DNA from: FEN-1297 sp963834015
GTDB lineage: Bacteria > Bacteroidota > Ignavibacteria > Ignavibacteriales > Ignavibacteriaceae
Assembly (NCBI GenBank): GCA_963834015.1
Contig: CAWIAG010000002.1
Coordinates: forward strand, 1,585,672 to 1,649,671
Length of the DNA stretch: 64,000 nucleotides
Direction: 5' to 3'
Below are positions 24,366 through 33,648 of this stretch, piece by piece. The notes beneath the pieces are model-generated. The model was not told where the DNA came from, did not search any database, and saw nothing but the letters and a program-made list of their open reading frames with translations. Both the position numbers and the translations under genes were made by a program. Position 1 is the stretch's first letter, and each line of letters opens with the position of its first letter.

Positions 24366-26039
24366 CTAGTGTATACCATAATAGAGTCCAATAGTGAATT
24401 GATTCAACCGACTATCCGCAAAAGATAAATTAGCCTGCTGTGCAGAAATCTTAGTCGTCTGGTACTGAAGGTTGGCAAAAAACTCATGAATTATTTCATA
24501 TTTCACATTAAACCCGAAATAAGAATAATTAGTCTTTATGCCGAATAAGAACGGCGGCTGAGGCTGGGTATCATCTTGTGCAGCAGTCTCTTCAGCACCT
24601 TTGCGGATGTATTGTCCCCAAAGTGTTCCCTGCAACCCCCTTATAAACCGGTAATTTAATGCTGCATAAATAAGGTCTGCATTATCTCCTATCCAATCTC
24701 CCAAAAAATAGCCGTTATTTTGATATGTAAGAGTTTGATTAGTTATATTATATACATAGGGATAAATTTTTGTGTATTCTAACGTAAAGGTCATATTATC
24801 AACCGGTAAATCCGTTACAGATCCGCCTAATGTAAATCCAATCTGGTTTCTTTGCGTAGCTGGATTAAATATACCTTCCAGAGATAATTCATCAATAAAA
24901 AGTGTTCCGTATAAATTAGTATTTGTTATTTGATTTCTCGAACTTATACCTAAAAAAAATTGAGAGTTTCCCCTGGCGCCTTCATTATCTTCACTTAAAT
25001 AATGATCAGCTGAAAAGAAAAACATTACAGGTATTAAATAAGCAATCTGAAGCTGATTACTGTATACAATGGATTCCCCTACTGAAATATCAAGTCCTGT
25101 TGTTGGGGTTACAATCAATGTGTGCTGAGCAAGAAATTTATCCCGGTAAACAATATTTGACTGGCCTGGCAATGATGTGGTATAAAGCTGGGTTGAATCA
25201 ATTACACCGGAATTTAACCAGGCATGAATATAATTAAAACTTAACCATTTGGTAAGACGAAGATCCAGCCTGATAAAAGGAAATGAAGGAGCTTTATCCG
25301 ACATTACAAGCAGCCCGCTTTGGCCGTATCCCCAATTCAAATAATCTTTACCAACTGATAAATCCCCCCACGACCAGTTATAAGCAAGGTTTGCTTCAAT
25401 TTCGTCGTATTGAATATTATTTAAATCTGTTCTCGAAATTATAACTCCCGTGACAGGAGTAAAATTTTTAGTCTTGTCAATTGTTGTACCATCTTCCGAG
25501 TTATCCTGAAACCGGAAGCTGTACCCTATATTATTAGCCAAATAGCCATACACATATAACCCGTTCCACCTGTAAGAATATTTAGCCCCGTCCAGGGTCC
25601 CAGCTTCATAGCCTAAAATCGGGCTCGCATTTATTTTAAATAATGTATCCCCGTAAGCAAACAGTCTCCATCGGTCATATGGATCCGTATTTATAATTGT
25701 TGTAAATGAAGTATCCTTATTATCAAGTTTACTATTAGGCACAGTATGCAGGGAAGATTTATTTATATTTGAAATTTCCATTCCGAAATCCTTCAAATAA
25801 AAATCCAATTCTTCAACTTCCAGATTTGTTAATTTCCCTCCGGTCTCCTTTATCTCGAGCAGTTTTTTCGCAATATATTCCCTGCTTACCGGCCTTATTT
25901 CATCATTAAACTGAATAACTCCTTTCTGCGCTATCAAGTCTAAGAATGTATAAACATCACTTTTCACAGGCTCAAAAACAGTTTGTGCAAAAGCAATTGA
26001 AGCTGAAGCAATCAGCAAAATAAGTATTTTTTTTACCAT
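24366..26039 (-). CDS. Outer-membrane beta-barrel protein, Wzi-like capsule assembly
   Basis: 557 residues. Residues 1-18 are a signal peptide (ILLIASASIAFAQ). An N-terminal helical region follows (VYTFLDLIAQKGVIQFNDEIRPVSREYIAKKL), as in capsule-assembly Wzi family proteins. From about residue 130 alternating hydrophobic and aromatic strands build a barrel (for example WGDLSVGKDYLNWGYGQSG and RLTKWLSFNYIHAWL), ending with an aromatic strand (FTIGLYYGIH). Wzi proteins hold capsule at the cell surface. Position between initiator and deacetylase genes fits. Family membership is by pattern, so moderate confidence. Confidence 0.75.
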   Translation of the reverse strand: MVKKILILLIASASIAFAQTVFEPVKSDVYTFLDLIAQKGVIQFNDEIRPVSREYIAKKLLEIKETGGKLTNLEVEELDFYLKDFGMEISNINKSSLHTVPNSKLDNKDTSFTTIINTDPYDRWRLFAYGDTLFKINASPILGYEAGTLDGAKYSYRWNGLYVYGYLANNIGYSFRFQDNSEDGTTIDKTKNFTPVTGVIISRTDLNNIQYDEIEANLAYNWSWGDLSVGKDYLNWGYGQSGLLVMSDKAPSFPFIRLDLRLTKWLSFNYIHAWLNSGVIDSTQLYTTSLPGQSNIVYRDKFLAQHTLIVTPTTGLDISVGESIVYSNQLQIAYLIPVMFFFSADHYLSEDNEGARGNSQFFLGISSRNQITNTNLYGTLFIDELSLEGIFNPATQRNQIGFTLGGSVTDLPVDNMTFTLEYTKIYPYVYNITNQTLTYQNNGYFLGDWIGDNADLIYAALNYRFIRGLQGTLWGQYIRKGAEETAAQDDTQPQPPFLFGIKTNYSYFGFNVKYEIIHEFFANLQYQTTKISAQQANLSFADSRLNQFTIGLYYGIH

Positions 26040-26044
26040 CAGTA

Positions 26045-26165
26045 CCCTTTTATCCTATTCGTGTGAATTCGTCCTCATTCGTGTATAATCGTATATTCTA
26101 ATCAGCGTAAGAATTAGAATAAGGTGAACCATAGTTTATATCCATGTGAATTTGTCCAAATTCAC
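26045..26165. repeat. Last ATTCGT-type repeats before the AT-rich block
   Basis: Units such as TCGTGTGAATTCGTCCTCATT lie at 26058-26095, and a decayed copy at 26140-26165. No further units of this family were seen until about 48140. Confidence 0.6.
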
Positions 26166-26189
26166 CAGAATCCAAAATATTAAAATCTA

Positions 26190-26481
26190 ATCTGTAATAG
26201 AACCAATATTATTAAAGATAGAAATAAATAATTCAATGCAACTGTCGGTAATGCGAATGATCCGTAAAATTGGCCGCAATGGATTAATTTCTTTAATAAA
26301 ATAAATTTAAAGCAGCAGTGAAGTATAAATAATTATTTCTCCTATCCCTAGTAACGGCAGTGTGAATTTTCTTTGTATTCGGAATATCAACACTATTTAA
26401 TTTCATTAAAAGAGAAATTAAATACGGTGTAGCCATAATTAAAAGTATTACATTTATAAAGAAAATCGATATTGTTGTCAT
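26190..26481 (-). pseudogene. Internally deleted partial copy of the WecA-like gene
   Basis: The frame from 26481 reads MTTISIFFINVILLIMATPYLISLL, then KLNSVDIPNTKKIH, almost the start of the gene at 24022, and breaks after about 45 codons. Bases 26190-26260 match the 3' end of that gene (TGTCGGTAATGCGAATGATCC against TGTCGGCAGTGCGAAAGAACC). Over 1.3 kb of the middle is absent. It marks the left edge of the AT-rich block. Confidence 0.75.
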
Positions 26482-26633
26482 AGGAAGTTAATATTCAATT
26501 CTTTAATTATTGCTTTCGTGTACGCGGTATTTAATTATTATAAACTAGTAAATATATTTATTAATAGCATTAATTCGTTTCAAACATATTTTTTTGGCAA
26601 TTTATCTAAATACAAAATATCTAAAGCAGTAGA

Positions 26634-27485
26634 TTATCCTAGTTTAACAATATTTTTATTATCCCATTTTATCAAAGAAGAAGCTTCTTTAATATCTATA
26701 AAATGATGCATTAATAAAATAGATTTCAATTTTGATAATGAACTATTTAATCCATAATAAGATTTAAATTTTCGTATCGGTGATAACCCATCGATCATGG
26801 GTTGCTCAGAATCGAAGTCGCGTGGATGGAAATAAGTCATAATATATTCTGAATTAGAAAATAAATATTTTAATATTGATAAGGGGAATAATCTGAAATA
26901 TCCTCCTCCTGTAAATACAACTCTTTTACCCAAAATATTAATGGTATTTATAGGAAATTCCTTTATTTGCATGCCGTTAATATCCAATATTGCCGGTCCA
27001 TTATTATTATAACCTTTATATCCTCCGTGCCCTCTTTGAGCTGGAAATATTGAAGAATCATACTCTATACCGTTTTCCGCTAATAATTCAAACGTCCAAT
27101 TATTTGTATTAGTGATTGAGAAACCCGGGGCACGGTAATATTTTATTTTTTTTCCACTGATATTCTCTAAAATTCTCAATGAGGTTATAAGATCATTTTT
27201 ATAATCTTCAGGAGATTGTTCATAGACAAGTTGATGCATATTTGAATGGCATCCGATTTCATAACCACTTTTAACAATATCTTTAATAATTGAAGGATAT
27301 TTTTGTGCTATCCAGCCTAAACAAAAAAAAGTTGCCCGTGTTTTAGTCTCTTCCAACAATAAAAATATTCTTTCAATATTTTCTTGAAGTCGAGAAGGAT
27401 ATTTTATCCATTCTGATTCCGATTTAGTAGAATCATTATCTAAGATATGAAACCAATCTTCAACATCGAAAGTTAGAATGTTCAT
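26634..27485 (-). CDS. Polysaccharide deacetylase (DUF3473-type)
   Basis: 283 residues. NodB-type deacetylase motifs are visible: MNILTFDVEDWFH (catalytic Asp), TRATFFCLGWIAQKYP, GYEIGCHSNMHQLVYEQ (zinc His residues) and YYRAPGFSITNTN. TYFHPRDFDSEQP and the RKFKSYYG region are typical of the version seen in exopolysaccharide loci with a DUF3473 tail. It would remove N-acetyl groups from the polysaccharide or a precursor. The start overlaps the HAD gene stop by 4 bases. Confidence 0.9.
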   Translation of the reverse strand: MNILTFDVEDWFHILDNDSTKSESEWIKYPSRLQENIERIFLLLEETKTRATFFCLGWIAQKYPSIIKDIVKSGYEIGCHSNMHQLVYEQSPEDYKNDLITSLRILENISGKKIKYYRAPGFSITNTNNWTFELLAENGIEYDSSIFPAQRGHGGYKGYNNNGPAILDINGMQIKEFPINTINILGKRVVFTGGGYFRLFPLSILKYLFSNSEYIMTYFHPRDFDSEQPMIDGLSPIRKFKSYYGLNSSLSKLKSILLMHHFIDIKEASSLIKWDNKNIVKLG

Positions 27486-28105
27486 ATTGCTTCTAAATAT
27501 TCTTCATATGAATTACAAATTCTCTTTTTATCTTTACCAACAATAATTACCCGATTTGATATACTTGCCAGAGATTTATCTGATTTACTATCAGTGTATA
27601 ATATATTAATATGATCAATTCCAAGTTCTTTTAATTTCATTAATTTGTTTTCACCATAATTATGAAATTTAATCCCGATTGGTTTATCATTATTATATTC
27701 TAATTCTGAAGCAATTAGTTCTTTGAAACCTATATAATTCAGATATATACTTAATGATGCTGAACTAATAATTACTTTGTTTCGTTTATCTTCCGAAAAC
27801 AAAATATAATCATTATAGTAAATATTATTAAATTTTATTTTTTTTGAATATCTTTTACTTAAGATATTCAATTCGTTAATATCGTATTCCTTCAAAAATA
27901 ATTTTACGGCAGTATTATTTAATTCAAAAAGAGAGATAATGTGATTTTTTTTTTTTGCGATCATAACAAAATATTTACATAGCTTAAGAACAAAAGACAA
28001 GTTCTTCTTTGATACAAAGAAGAAAAATCCCATTAAAGTATCTTTATAAGTAAGGGTTTTATCTAAATCAAATACAATTATTTTTCCTATATTCGCACCA
28101 GGCAT
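27482..28105 (-). CDS. HAD-IB family phosphatase-like protein
   Basis: 207 residues with the HAD core: IIVFDLDKTLTYKDTL (DxDxT motif, nucleophile Asp), VIISSASLSIYLNYIGF (motif 2 Ser) and NILYTDSKSDKSLASIS (motif 4 Asp region). YGENKLMKLKEL contains the motif 3 Lys. SerB-like proteins of this subgroup dephosphorylate small molecules; here perhaps a sugar or alcohol phosphate of the pathway. Ends in a 4-base overlap with the deacetylase gene. Confidence 0.85.
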   Translation of the reverse strand: MPGANIGKIIVFDLDKTLTYKDTLMGFFFFVSKKNLSFVLKLCKYFVMIAKKKNHIISLFELNNTAVKLFLKEYDINELNILSKRYSKKIKFNNIYYNDYILFSEDKRNKVIISSASLSIYLNYIGFKELIASELEYNNDKPIGIKFHNYGENKLMKLKELGIDHINILYTDSKSDKSLASISNRVIIVGKDKKRICNSYEEYLEAI

Positions 28106-28142
28106 TACATACTTATTTGTTTAAATATTATAATAAATAAAA

Positions 28143-28192
28143 TTAATTTTTAATTAAAACAACACTACCACATGAATCTGAAAGAGGTAAAA
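28143..28192 (-). pseudogene. Detached 3' end of the TylF-type methyltransferase gene
   Basis: Read on the minus strand from the IS3 edge these bases encode PLSDSCGSVVLIKN and a TAA stop (28145-28143) in the frame of the interrupted gene once the 3-base target duplication is removed. Confidence 0.8.
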
Positions 28193-28265
28193 TATGGTGT
28201 ACCCCATTATTTGGACAGCTTTTTCCTTAGTTTAAGGTGTATAATTTTAGCATTAAATATATTTA

Positions 28266-29026
28266 TTAATTCTATAATATTTCTACTGGTGTTTTATAAC
28301 CTAAAGACTGATGACTTCTTTCATTGTTATAAAAGTTAAAATATTTTCTAAGTCCTTCATATAGTTCAGGGAAACTTTGGTATTCTTTCAAGTAAATATC
28401 TTCATATCTTAAGACTTCTCCATAATCGTTCAATGAAAATATTATCTAAAGCTCTACCTTTTGAATCCATGCTTAGTTTTATATTATTGTCCAGTACTTT
28501 ATTAACAAAACTTAAGCTCGTAAACTGGCTGCCCTGATCTGTATTGAATATTTCCGGTTTACCTGACCTTAATGCCTTATCAAGAGCGTTAAGACAGAAA
28601 TAAACATCAAGAGTATTTGATATTTCCCAAGAAAGCACATATCTGCTGAACCAGTCAATTACGGCCACAAGATAAGCAAAGTTTTTATACATTGGGATAT
28701 ATGTAATATCTGTACTCCATACCTGATCTGTTTTTGTGATGTTTATATTTCGTAGAAAGATATGGAAATATCATGATGATCTTTATTAGGTTTACTAAGA
28801 TTTATTTTCGGTATAAGTGCCTGTATTCCCATTAATTGCATCAATCTCAATATCCGTTTATGATTATATATTTCTCCATGTTTTCTGAATTCATGAGTTA
28901 TTTTTCTGTAATCCGTAAAATGGATATTTTGTATAAATTTTATCTATCCGTTTCATTATTTCGAGTATCTTCAGCCGTTATTCCTAATGGTTGGAAGTAA
29001 TAGCTCGAACGAGGTAATTTTATCAA
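28266..29026 (-). pseudogene. IS3 transposase OrfB, frameshifted (copy 1)
   Basis: Closely similar to the OrfB of the copy at 35.4 kb, but broken by several indels. Only a middle piece (28402-28692; KNFAYLVAVIDWFSRYVL, NTDQGSQFTSL, NIFIERLWRSLK) remains in one frame. The codon at 29037-29039 in the region joining OrfA and OrfB is GAG, where the other copy has a stop. Confidence 0.88.
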
Positions 29027-29087
29027 GGAACATTGCTCAGTTATGCTGAGATAATCATAATCGGGCTCTATGAACTCTTTGAGATTT

Positions 29088-29378
29088 TTAACTGAATGGC
29101 TCGTACTTTTTTTTTAACCACTCAAGTTCTACTTGCTGTTTACCTATCTGCCGGTAGAGCTGCTCTGTTAAGTCAGTGCTTCCATCTGTTTTTGGTCCCC
29201 TTGGATTATCAAAAATACCAGGAAGATTTTCTAACAACTGTTTTTTCCAATTGCTAATCTGGTTCGGATGAACTTTATATTCCTTTGCAATTTCATTTAT
29301 GCTGCTGTACCCCTTGATTGCTTCCAAGGCTATTTTTGCTTTTAGTTCGGCACTATAGTTTTTTCTCTTTCCAGACAT
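29088..29378 (-). CDS. IS3 transposase OrfA (copy 1)
   Basis: 96 residues: helix-turn-helix of the IS3 OrfA type (AELKAKIALEAIKGYSSINE, YKVHPNQISNWKKQLLEN) and a C-terminal helix. Identical in sequence to the OrfA of copy 2. A run of nine A residues near its end (complement of T9) is the expected site of the minus-one frameshift that makes OrfAB. Confidence 0.92.
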   Translation of the reverse strand: MSGKRKNYSAELKAKIALEAIKGYSSINEIAKEYKVHPNQISNWKKQLLENLPGIFDNPRGPKTDGSTDLTEQLYRQIGKQQVELEWLKKKYEPFS

Positions 29379-29450
29379 TTTAAGCCTCCTTTCGCTTATT
29401 ATAATTTAAGTATTTTCCACCTTAAATTATTGTCCAGTTTTTGGGGTACA

Positions 29451-30146
29451 TCATAAAAAGAATAAATTATTTTCCAAGCAATATTTGTCTACTGCTTCCT
29501 TAACACCTTTGAATCTTATCTCATTATAATAATCATGAACAAATATCACACCTCCTTTTGACAGTCTAGGATAGAAATAATTAAGTCCAGCATAAATTGG
29601 ATCATATAAATCAGTATCTAGACTAACAAAAGCGAACACATCATCAATATCAATTGTTGTATCAGGGAAAAATCCTTTTTTTATGATACAATTATTATTA
29701 TGCGGCATTATAGATAGGACTTTATCAATTGTTGTATTTGCAAAATCATATGTTAATGTCATATTACCTCTTATCTTTTCTTTGTAAACTTCTTTTTCAT
29801 TAAAACCTTCAAATGTATCAAAAAGGTATAATATTCTATCTGGGAAATATTCATTTATTTTACTCGCAAATATTCCAAGATAAACTCCAACTTCTGCAAC
29901 ATTTCCTACTACTTTTCTTCGATGAATCTCATTAGCTATAAGTTCTAGGGTGCTTATCCTAAAATAATCAAACAGAAACCCGTCTGTTTTAACATTTCGG
30001 TTAAATAATAGAACCCTTTCCCTTTCCATAAAATGCAAAGAATATGTAAAAACTATGTTATATTGCATCAGAATCTTTTGGAGGAAAAAAATTAGTTTCA
30101 ATATTAAACGGCGAATTCTATTCTTTATATTTATCACCATTTTCAC
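29451..30146 (-). pseudogene. TylF/MycF-type O-methyltransferase, C-terminus cut by IS3
   Basis: 231 residues remain. The SAM-binding part reads VAEVGVYLGIFASKINEYFP and the metal-binding part AFVSLDTDLYDPIYAGL then GGVIFVHDYYN, as in macrocin-type O-methyltransferases. An IS3 copy inserted after LENNLFF. Joining bases 29456 onward to 28192 downward with one copy of the AAA duplication restores LPLSDSCGSVVLIKN and a stop at 28143, the usual end of this family. Only the last 14 or so residues were lost, so some activity is possible. It starts directly after the ATP-grasp stop. Confidence 0.88.
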
Positions 30147-31298
30147 TTACCTTATTATTTTTTTCAAATTTTTAATAATTTGTTCAAATCTAAAAGAAGA
30201 TAAAATAATAAATAATATTGAACGTAATTTATTTGAATATGTAAACCCGATATAGCATGTATTTGCTAGATCAAATTTCCAGAAACCTTCAACATAAAAT
30301 TTGTTTTTTATCAAATTAATTATTTCAAACGGGAATAGCCATCTAATTGCCGAATTTACTTTTTTTTGATAGTTTTTTGGTTGCTGATTCAACGAGAGTT
30401 CGATATAATTTTCAATTATATTTATGTTTGAAAATTCCGACAATAAAATTGAACCCCAAAGCCTTGGATTAATTTCAATAACCTTGTATTTTTTATCATC
30501 CGGGTCAAATAAAAATTCCACCATTGCCATACCATCCCAGTTTAATAGCCTTAGCAATTTCTCCCCTAGTAAAATGACTTCATCATTTTTAATCAATTTC
30601 GAATACACGGTAACACCCCCCAACTCAGGAAACGTTCTAATACGTTGGTGACAATATGATGATATTAGATTCTCCCTATCAAACAGATAAAATGCTCCTA
30701 TAACTTCCTGCCCGCCGCCTATCTTTTCCTGAACTATGACCTGTTCCAGATTAATATTATTAAGGATCTTTAAATCTTCCTGCGTTTTTATATGCTTAAT
30801 ATTCTCGGAACCTGAACCGACCCGTGGTTTAATAATAATTTGGCTAATATTTAAATTTAAAGTATCAACTTTTTCACTATCATATGTAACAGGATGTGGG
30901 AATTTCTCTTTTTCACAGAATTTCATCAATAAATATTTATCGTGCGTAATATTATAACTTGGCCTAGGCGGTAATTTGTATTTAAGATTAGAATAACTAT
31001 TATTTTGGATAAATTCATAAAATAGCAGGGTTGTCATTTCTTCTATTGGAATATATACAATTTCATTATAAGTATTTGATTTTAGGATTCCATTTAGATC
31101 TTTTTGAAAATTGTTGTAATTATCTGTTCTAAGTTGGTAAGGAACTTTCCAATATATTATTATGTTTATTAAATAAGTAAATATATTTTTATTTGATGAA
31201 CAAATTAATATTTTATATTTATTTTTATACCTGTTGAGTATATTAAATAGATCAAAACTCTTCCTGAACAGAGTATCAGTCAATAATACTTTTATCAT
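30147..31298 (-). CDS. ATP-grasp domain protein
   Basis: 383 residues. A pre-ATP-grasp N-terminal domain is followed by IIIKPRVGSGSENIKHI (ATP lid), LEQVIVQEKIGGGQEVIGAF, WDGMAMVEFLFDPDD and YKVIEINPRLWGSI (metal-binding Glu and Asn). ATP-grasp proteins in sugar loci usually ligate an amino acid or other acid to an amine or sugar. Overlaps the GT26 gene by 4 bases and abuts the methyltransferase gene, so it is in one operon with them. Confidence 0.87.
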   Translation of the reverse strand: MIKVLLTDTLFRKSFDLFNILNRYKNKYKILICSSNKNIFTYLINIIIYWKVPYQLRTDNYNNFQKDLNGILKSNTYNEIVYIPIEEMTTLLFYEFIQNNSYSNLKYKLPPRPSYNITHDKYLLMKFCEKEKFPHPVTYDSEKVDTLNLNISQIIIKPRVGSGSENIKHIKTQEDLKILNNINLEQVIVQEKIGGGQEVIGAFYLFDRENLISSYCHQRIRTFPELGGVTVYSKLIKNDEVILLGEKLLRLLNWDGMAMVEFLFDPDDKKYKVIEINPRLWGSILLSEFSNINIIENYIELSLNQQPKNYQKKVNSAIRWLFPFEIINLIKNKFYVEGFWKFDLANTCYIGFTYSNKLRSILFIILSSFRFEQIIKNLKKIIR

Positions 31299-32026
31299 CT
31301 ATTGATAATCTCGTTTGCAATTATTTGTGGGAGATACCATATTTCTTTTAAAAGTCTTTTAAATGTTTTTCCCGGTTCAACAAAGAGACGATATAACCAT
31401 TCTAATTTTAATTTTCTAATAATTTTGGGTGCTCTATTAGAATAAGCTATAGTAGTAAATGCTTGCCCAACTCCAATTAGAATTACTTTATCTAAATACT
31501 TTATAAGGTTAGATATAAAATACTCCTGTTTGGGGGCCCCTAATGAAACCCAAACGATGTCAGGATTTTTTTCTTTAATTTTACTCGCAATTTCTTCATA
31601 ATTAAATTTATCGACCGACATGTAAGGTGGGCAATACCATCCCATATTTACAATATTTTCGTCTATCTTTATTAATTTTTCAAATAATTTTTCTTTAACC
31701 TCTGAGTTAGTACCTAAAAAGAATGAATTAAATTTCTTAAGTTTTATAATATCAATAAATAAATCAGGTCCTGGATAAGGAGAAAGTTTTATTTTTTGTA
31801 TTATACTTATAATAATCGCGAGAATTGAGCCGTCACATATATTAAATATAGCATTGTTTATTATCTTATTGTAATTTGAGTTATTATACGCGTTTATAAC
31901 AATATTAGCATTTATAACACATATATAATTTACGGTATGAAAAGAAATTGCTTTTTTTAATTCTTCAATTATTCTGGTATTACCAAATAAAAAGCGCATA
32001 TTAAATATTTTGATTTCATTAATCAT
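31295..32026 (-). CDS. WecG/TagA/CpsF family glycosyltransferase (GT26)
   Basis: 243 residues. Family motifs: VNYICVINANIVINAY, PYPGPDLFIDII (short form of the acceptor-site Asp motif), SFFLGTNSEVKEKL, NPDIVWVSLGAPKQEYFI and APKIIRKLKLEWLYRLFVEP. GT26 enzymes add a HexNAc or its acid to a lipid-linked primer, usually the second sugar. The gene lies downstream of the GT2 group, so its product may add an early sugar despite the gene order. Confidence 0.9.
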   Translation of the reverse strand: MINEIKIFNMRFLFGNTRIIEELKKAISFHTVNYICVINANIVINAYNNSNYNKIINNAIFNICDGSILAIIISIIQKIKLSPYPGPDLFIDIIKLKKFNSFFLGTNSEVKEKLFEKLIKIDENIVNMGWYCPPYMSVDKFNYEEIASKIKEKNPDIVWVSLGAPKQEYFISNLIKYLDKVILIGVGQAFTTIAYSNRAPKIIRKLKLEWLYRLFVEPGKTFKRLLKEIWYLPQIIANEIINR

Positions 32027-32115
32027 AAGGCTAATAATGGTAGGGAATAATTTGATAAGAATACAGCTTGTGTTCAGAAAACAATTTGAAAATCCAACCT
32101 AAAATTCGTTTAACA

Positions 32116-32676
32116 TTATTTATGTGATAAATAATATACTTTGTGTTTTTCCAGATCCTTGGGAGTGTTAAATCTATCTCCAATTTTTCTTGCTGGATTA
32201 CCGCCATAAATGCTATATGGTTCAATATCCTTAGTGACTACTGACCCAGCAGCAATTATGCTGCCAGTTTTAATTGTCACACCACTCATAATAATTGCCC
32301 CATATCCTATCCATACATCGTCCTCTATAATAATTCTTGATTTCAATCCTTTCCAATTGTAATCTTTCGATTTTATATTTGAAGCAAGGCGCATAGATAT
32401 ACCTATTTGATGATAATTATGGTCATATTTACCAATCAATGCAACATAATTTGCAATAATAACATCGTCACCGATAATTGCATCACATTCTATCAAAGAA
32501 TAACGTCCTATATAAAAGTTTTTTCCAATTATAATATTATTCCTAGCCCATAAGTTGACACCTCGTCCAGCATGAAAATTTTTATCAATATGGTAATTAC
32601 GCCATTTTATTTTTACTAAATAAATGTCTCTTAATTTTTTAAATAATTTAATAAAATATTTTATATTTAATATCAT
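32116..32676 (-). CDS. Left-handed beta-helix acyltransferase
   Basis: 186 residues with hexapeptide repeats (IIGKNFYIGRYSLIECDAIIGDDVIIANY, then IIIEDDVWIGYGAIIMSGVTI and GSIIAAGSVVTKDIEPYSIYGGNPAR). KYDHNYHQIG holds the probable catalytic His. Matches WcaF/maltose acetyltransferase-like enzymes that O-acetylate sugars. The gene overlaps the GT upstream by 29 bases. Confidence 0.9.
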   Translation of the reverse strand: MILNIKYFIKLFKKLRDIYLVKIKWRNYHIDKNFHAGRGVNLWARNNIIIGKNFYIGRYSLIECDAIIGDDVIIANYVALIGKYDHNYHQIGISMRLASNIKSKDYNWKGLKSRIIIEDDVWIGYGAIIMSGVTIKTGSIIAAGSVVTKDIEPYSIYGGNPARKIGDRFNTPKDLEKHKVYYLSHK

Positions 32677-33610
32677 TGTATATTATTTTTATGCCAGTCA
32701 AACTTTTTAATAATTTTAATCTCTGAATGAGTTTATTTTTATAACTAAAGAACATTGCAAATTGTTTTTCAAAATAAGCTTTATGATTATCTAATAAATC
32801 AAAATTGAAAATGATTTTGGAAGTATTATCTAATTTTACATTACTATAAATATTAAATCCCTTGCAATTAGAAGAATCATAATAATAACCATTATTAAAT
32901 ATCTTCGAAATACATGGATAAACACAATATTTATTACTTATGAAATGATTGAATGCCCATCGAATATACCATGAATCAATTTTGCCTTCAATATTAGCAC
33001 GTAACATTCTTGGCAGATCTTGACTAATTTTACCAAATTGATTCATTATTTTTATATCATTTATGTAATTTGCATAATTATTAATATCCCATTGAATGTT
33101 ATTCCATTTATCTTTCCAAGTTGCCCAGCCCCATGAAAATGGTCTTCTTGCTAGATAAATATCACTATCATATCTTGGGGGTATACTAATAGGAATATTA
33201 AATCCTGAAATCGAAAATATATTGTCATTATTATCAAACAAACCAAGAGCTTGATTCATAAAATTCAGAAAATTAGGTGAACTAATAAGATCATCTTCTA
33301 AAACAATTACCTTTTGATAATTATTTAATATATTAGATACGCCTTGAATAATAGATTTCGCAAGTCCTCTATTACTATCTTCAATAATAAGCTCTTTATT
33401 TTTGAAACCATTGGTTTTTTGAATAATATTCCTGACAACTTTAATCTTTTCTAAATCTTTATCATTTTTCGGTCCATCAGAAAAAATAAATAATTCAGAT
33501 TCAGTTGCTAAATAGTTTCGCTTAAGATAATAAAGCGTTTTTTCAACCAGTTCAGGCCTATTGTAACAAAACAAACAAATAGGTGCATTATACATATTAC
33601 TTTGAAACAA
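32648..33610 (-). CDS. Glycosyltransferase, GT2-like (GT-A fold)
   Basis: 320 residues. APICLFCYNRPELVEKTLYYL opens the nucleotide-binding part, then SDGPKNDKD, SNRGLAKSIIQGV and KVIVLEDDLISSPNFLNFMN with the metal-binding acids (LEDD). RRPFSWGWATWKDKW is characteristic of a group of polysaccharide-locus transferases. Donor and acceptor unknown. Confidence 0.85.
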   Translation of the reverse strand: MFQSNMYNAPICLFCYNRPELVEKTLYYLKRNYLATESELFIFSDGPKNDKDLEKIKVVRNIIQKTNGFKNKELIIEDSNRGLAKSIIQGVSNILNNYQKVIVLEDDLISSPNFLNFMNQALGLFDNNDNIFSISGFNIPISIPPRYDSDIYLARRPFSWGWATWKDKWNNIQWDINNYANYINDIKIMNQFGKISQDLPRMLRANIEGKIDSWYIRWAFNHFISNKYCVYPCISKIFNNGYYYDSSNCKGFNIYSNVKLDNTSKIIFNFDLLDNHKAYFEKQFAMFFSYKNKLIQRLKLLKSLTGIKIIYNDIKYKIFY

Positions 33611-33648
33611 TGCATTATTTACATAAATAATATTATCACATTTATAAT

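Larger units (their letters stand above)
28193..29455. mobile_element. IS3-family (IS150-like) element, degenerate copy 1
   Basis: About 1263 bases. Ends are TATGGTGTACCCCATTATTT on the left and the complement of TATGATGTACCCCAAAAACT on the right, matching in the terminal bases and in GGACA further in. AAA at 28190-28192 and 29456-29458 is a 3-base target duplication. It carries an intact first transposase frame and a broken second one. It interrupts the end of a TylF-type methyltransferase gene. Confidence 0.93.
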
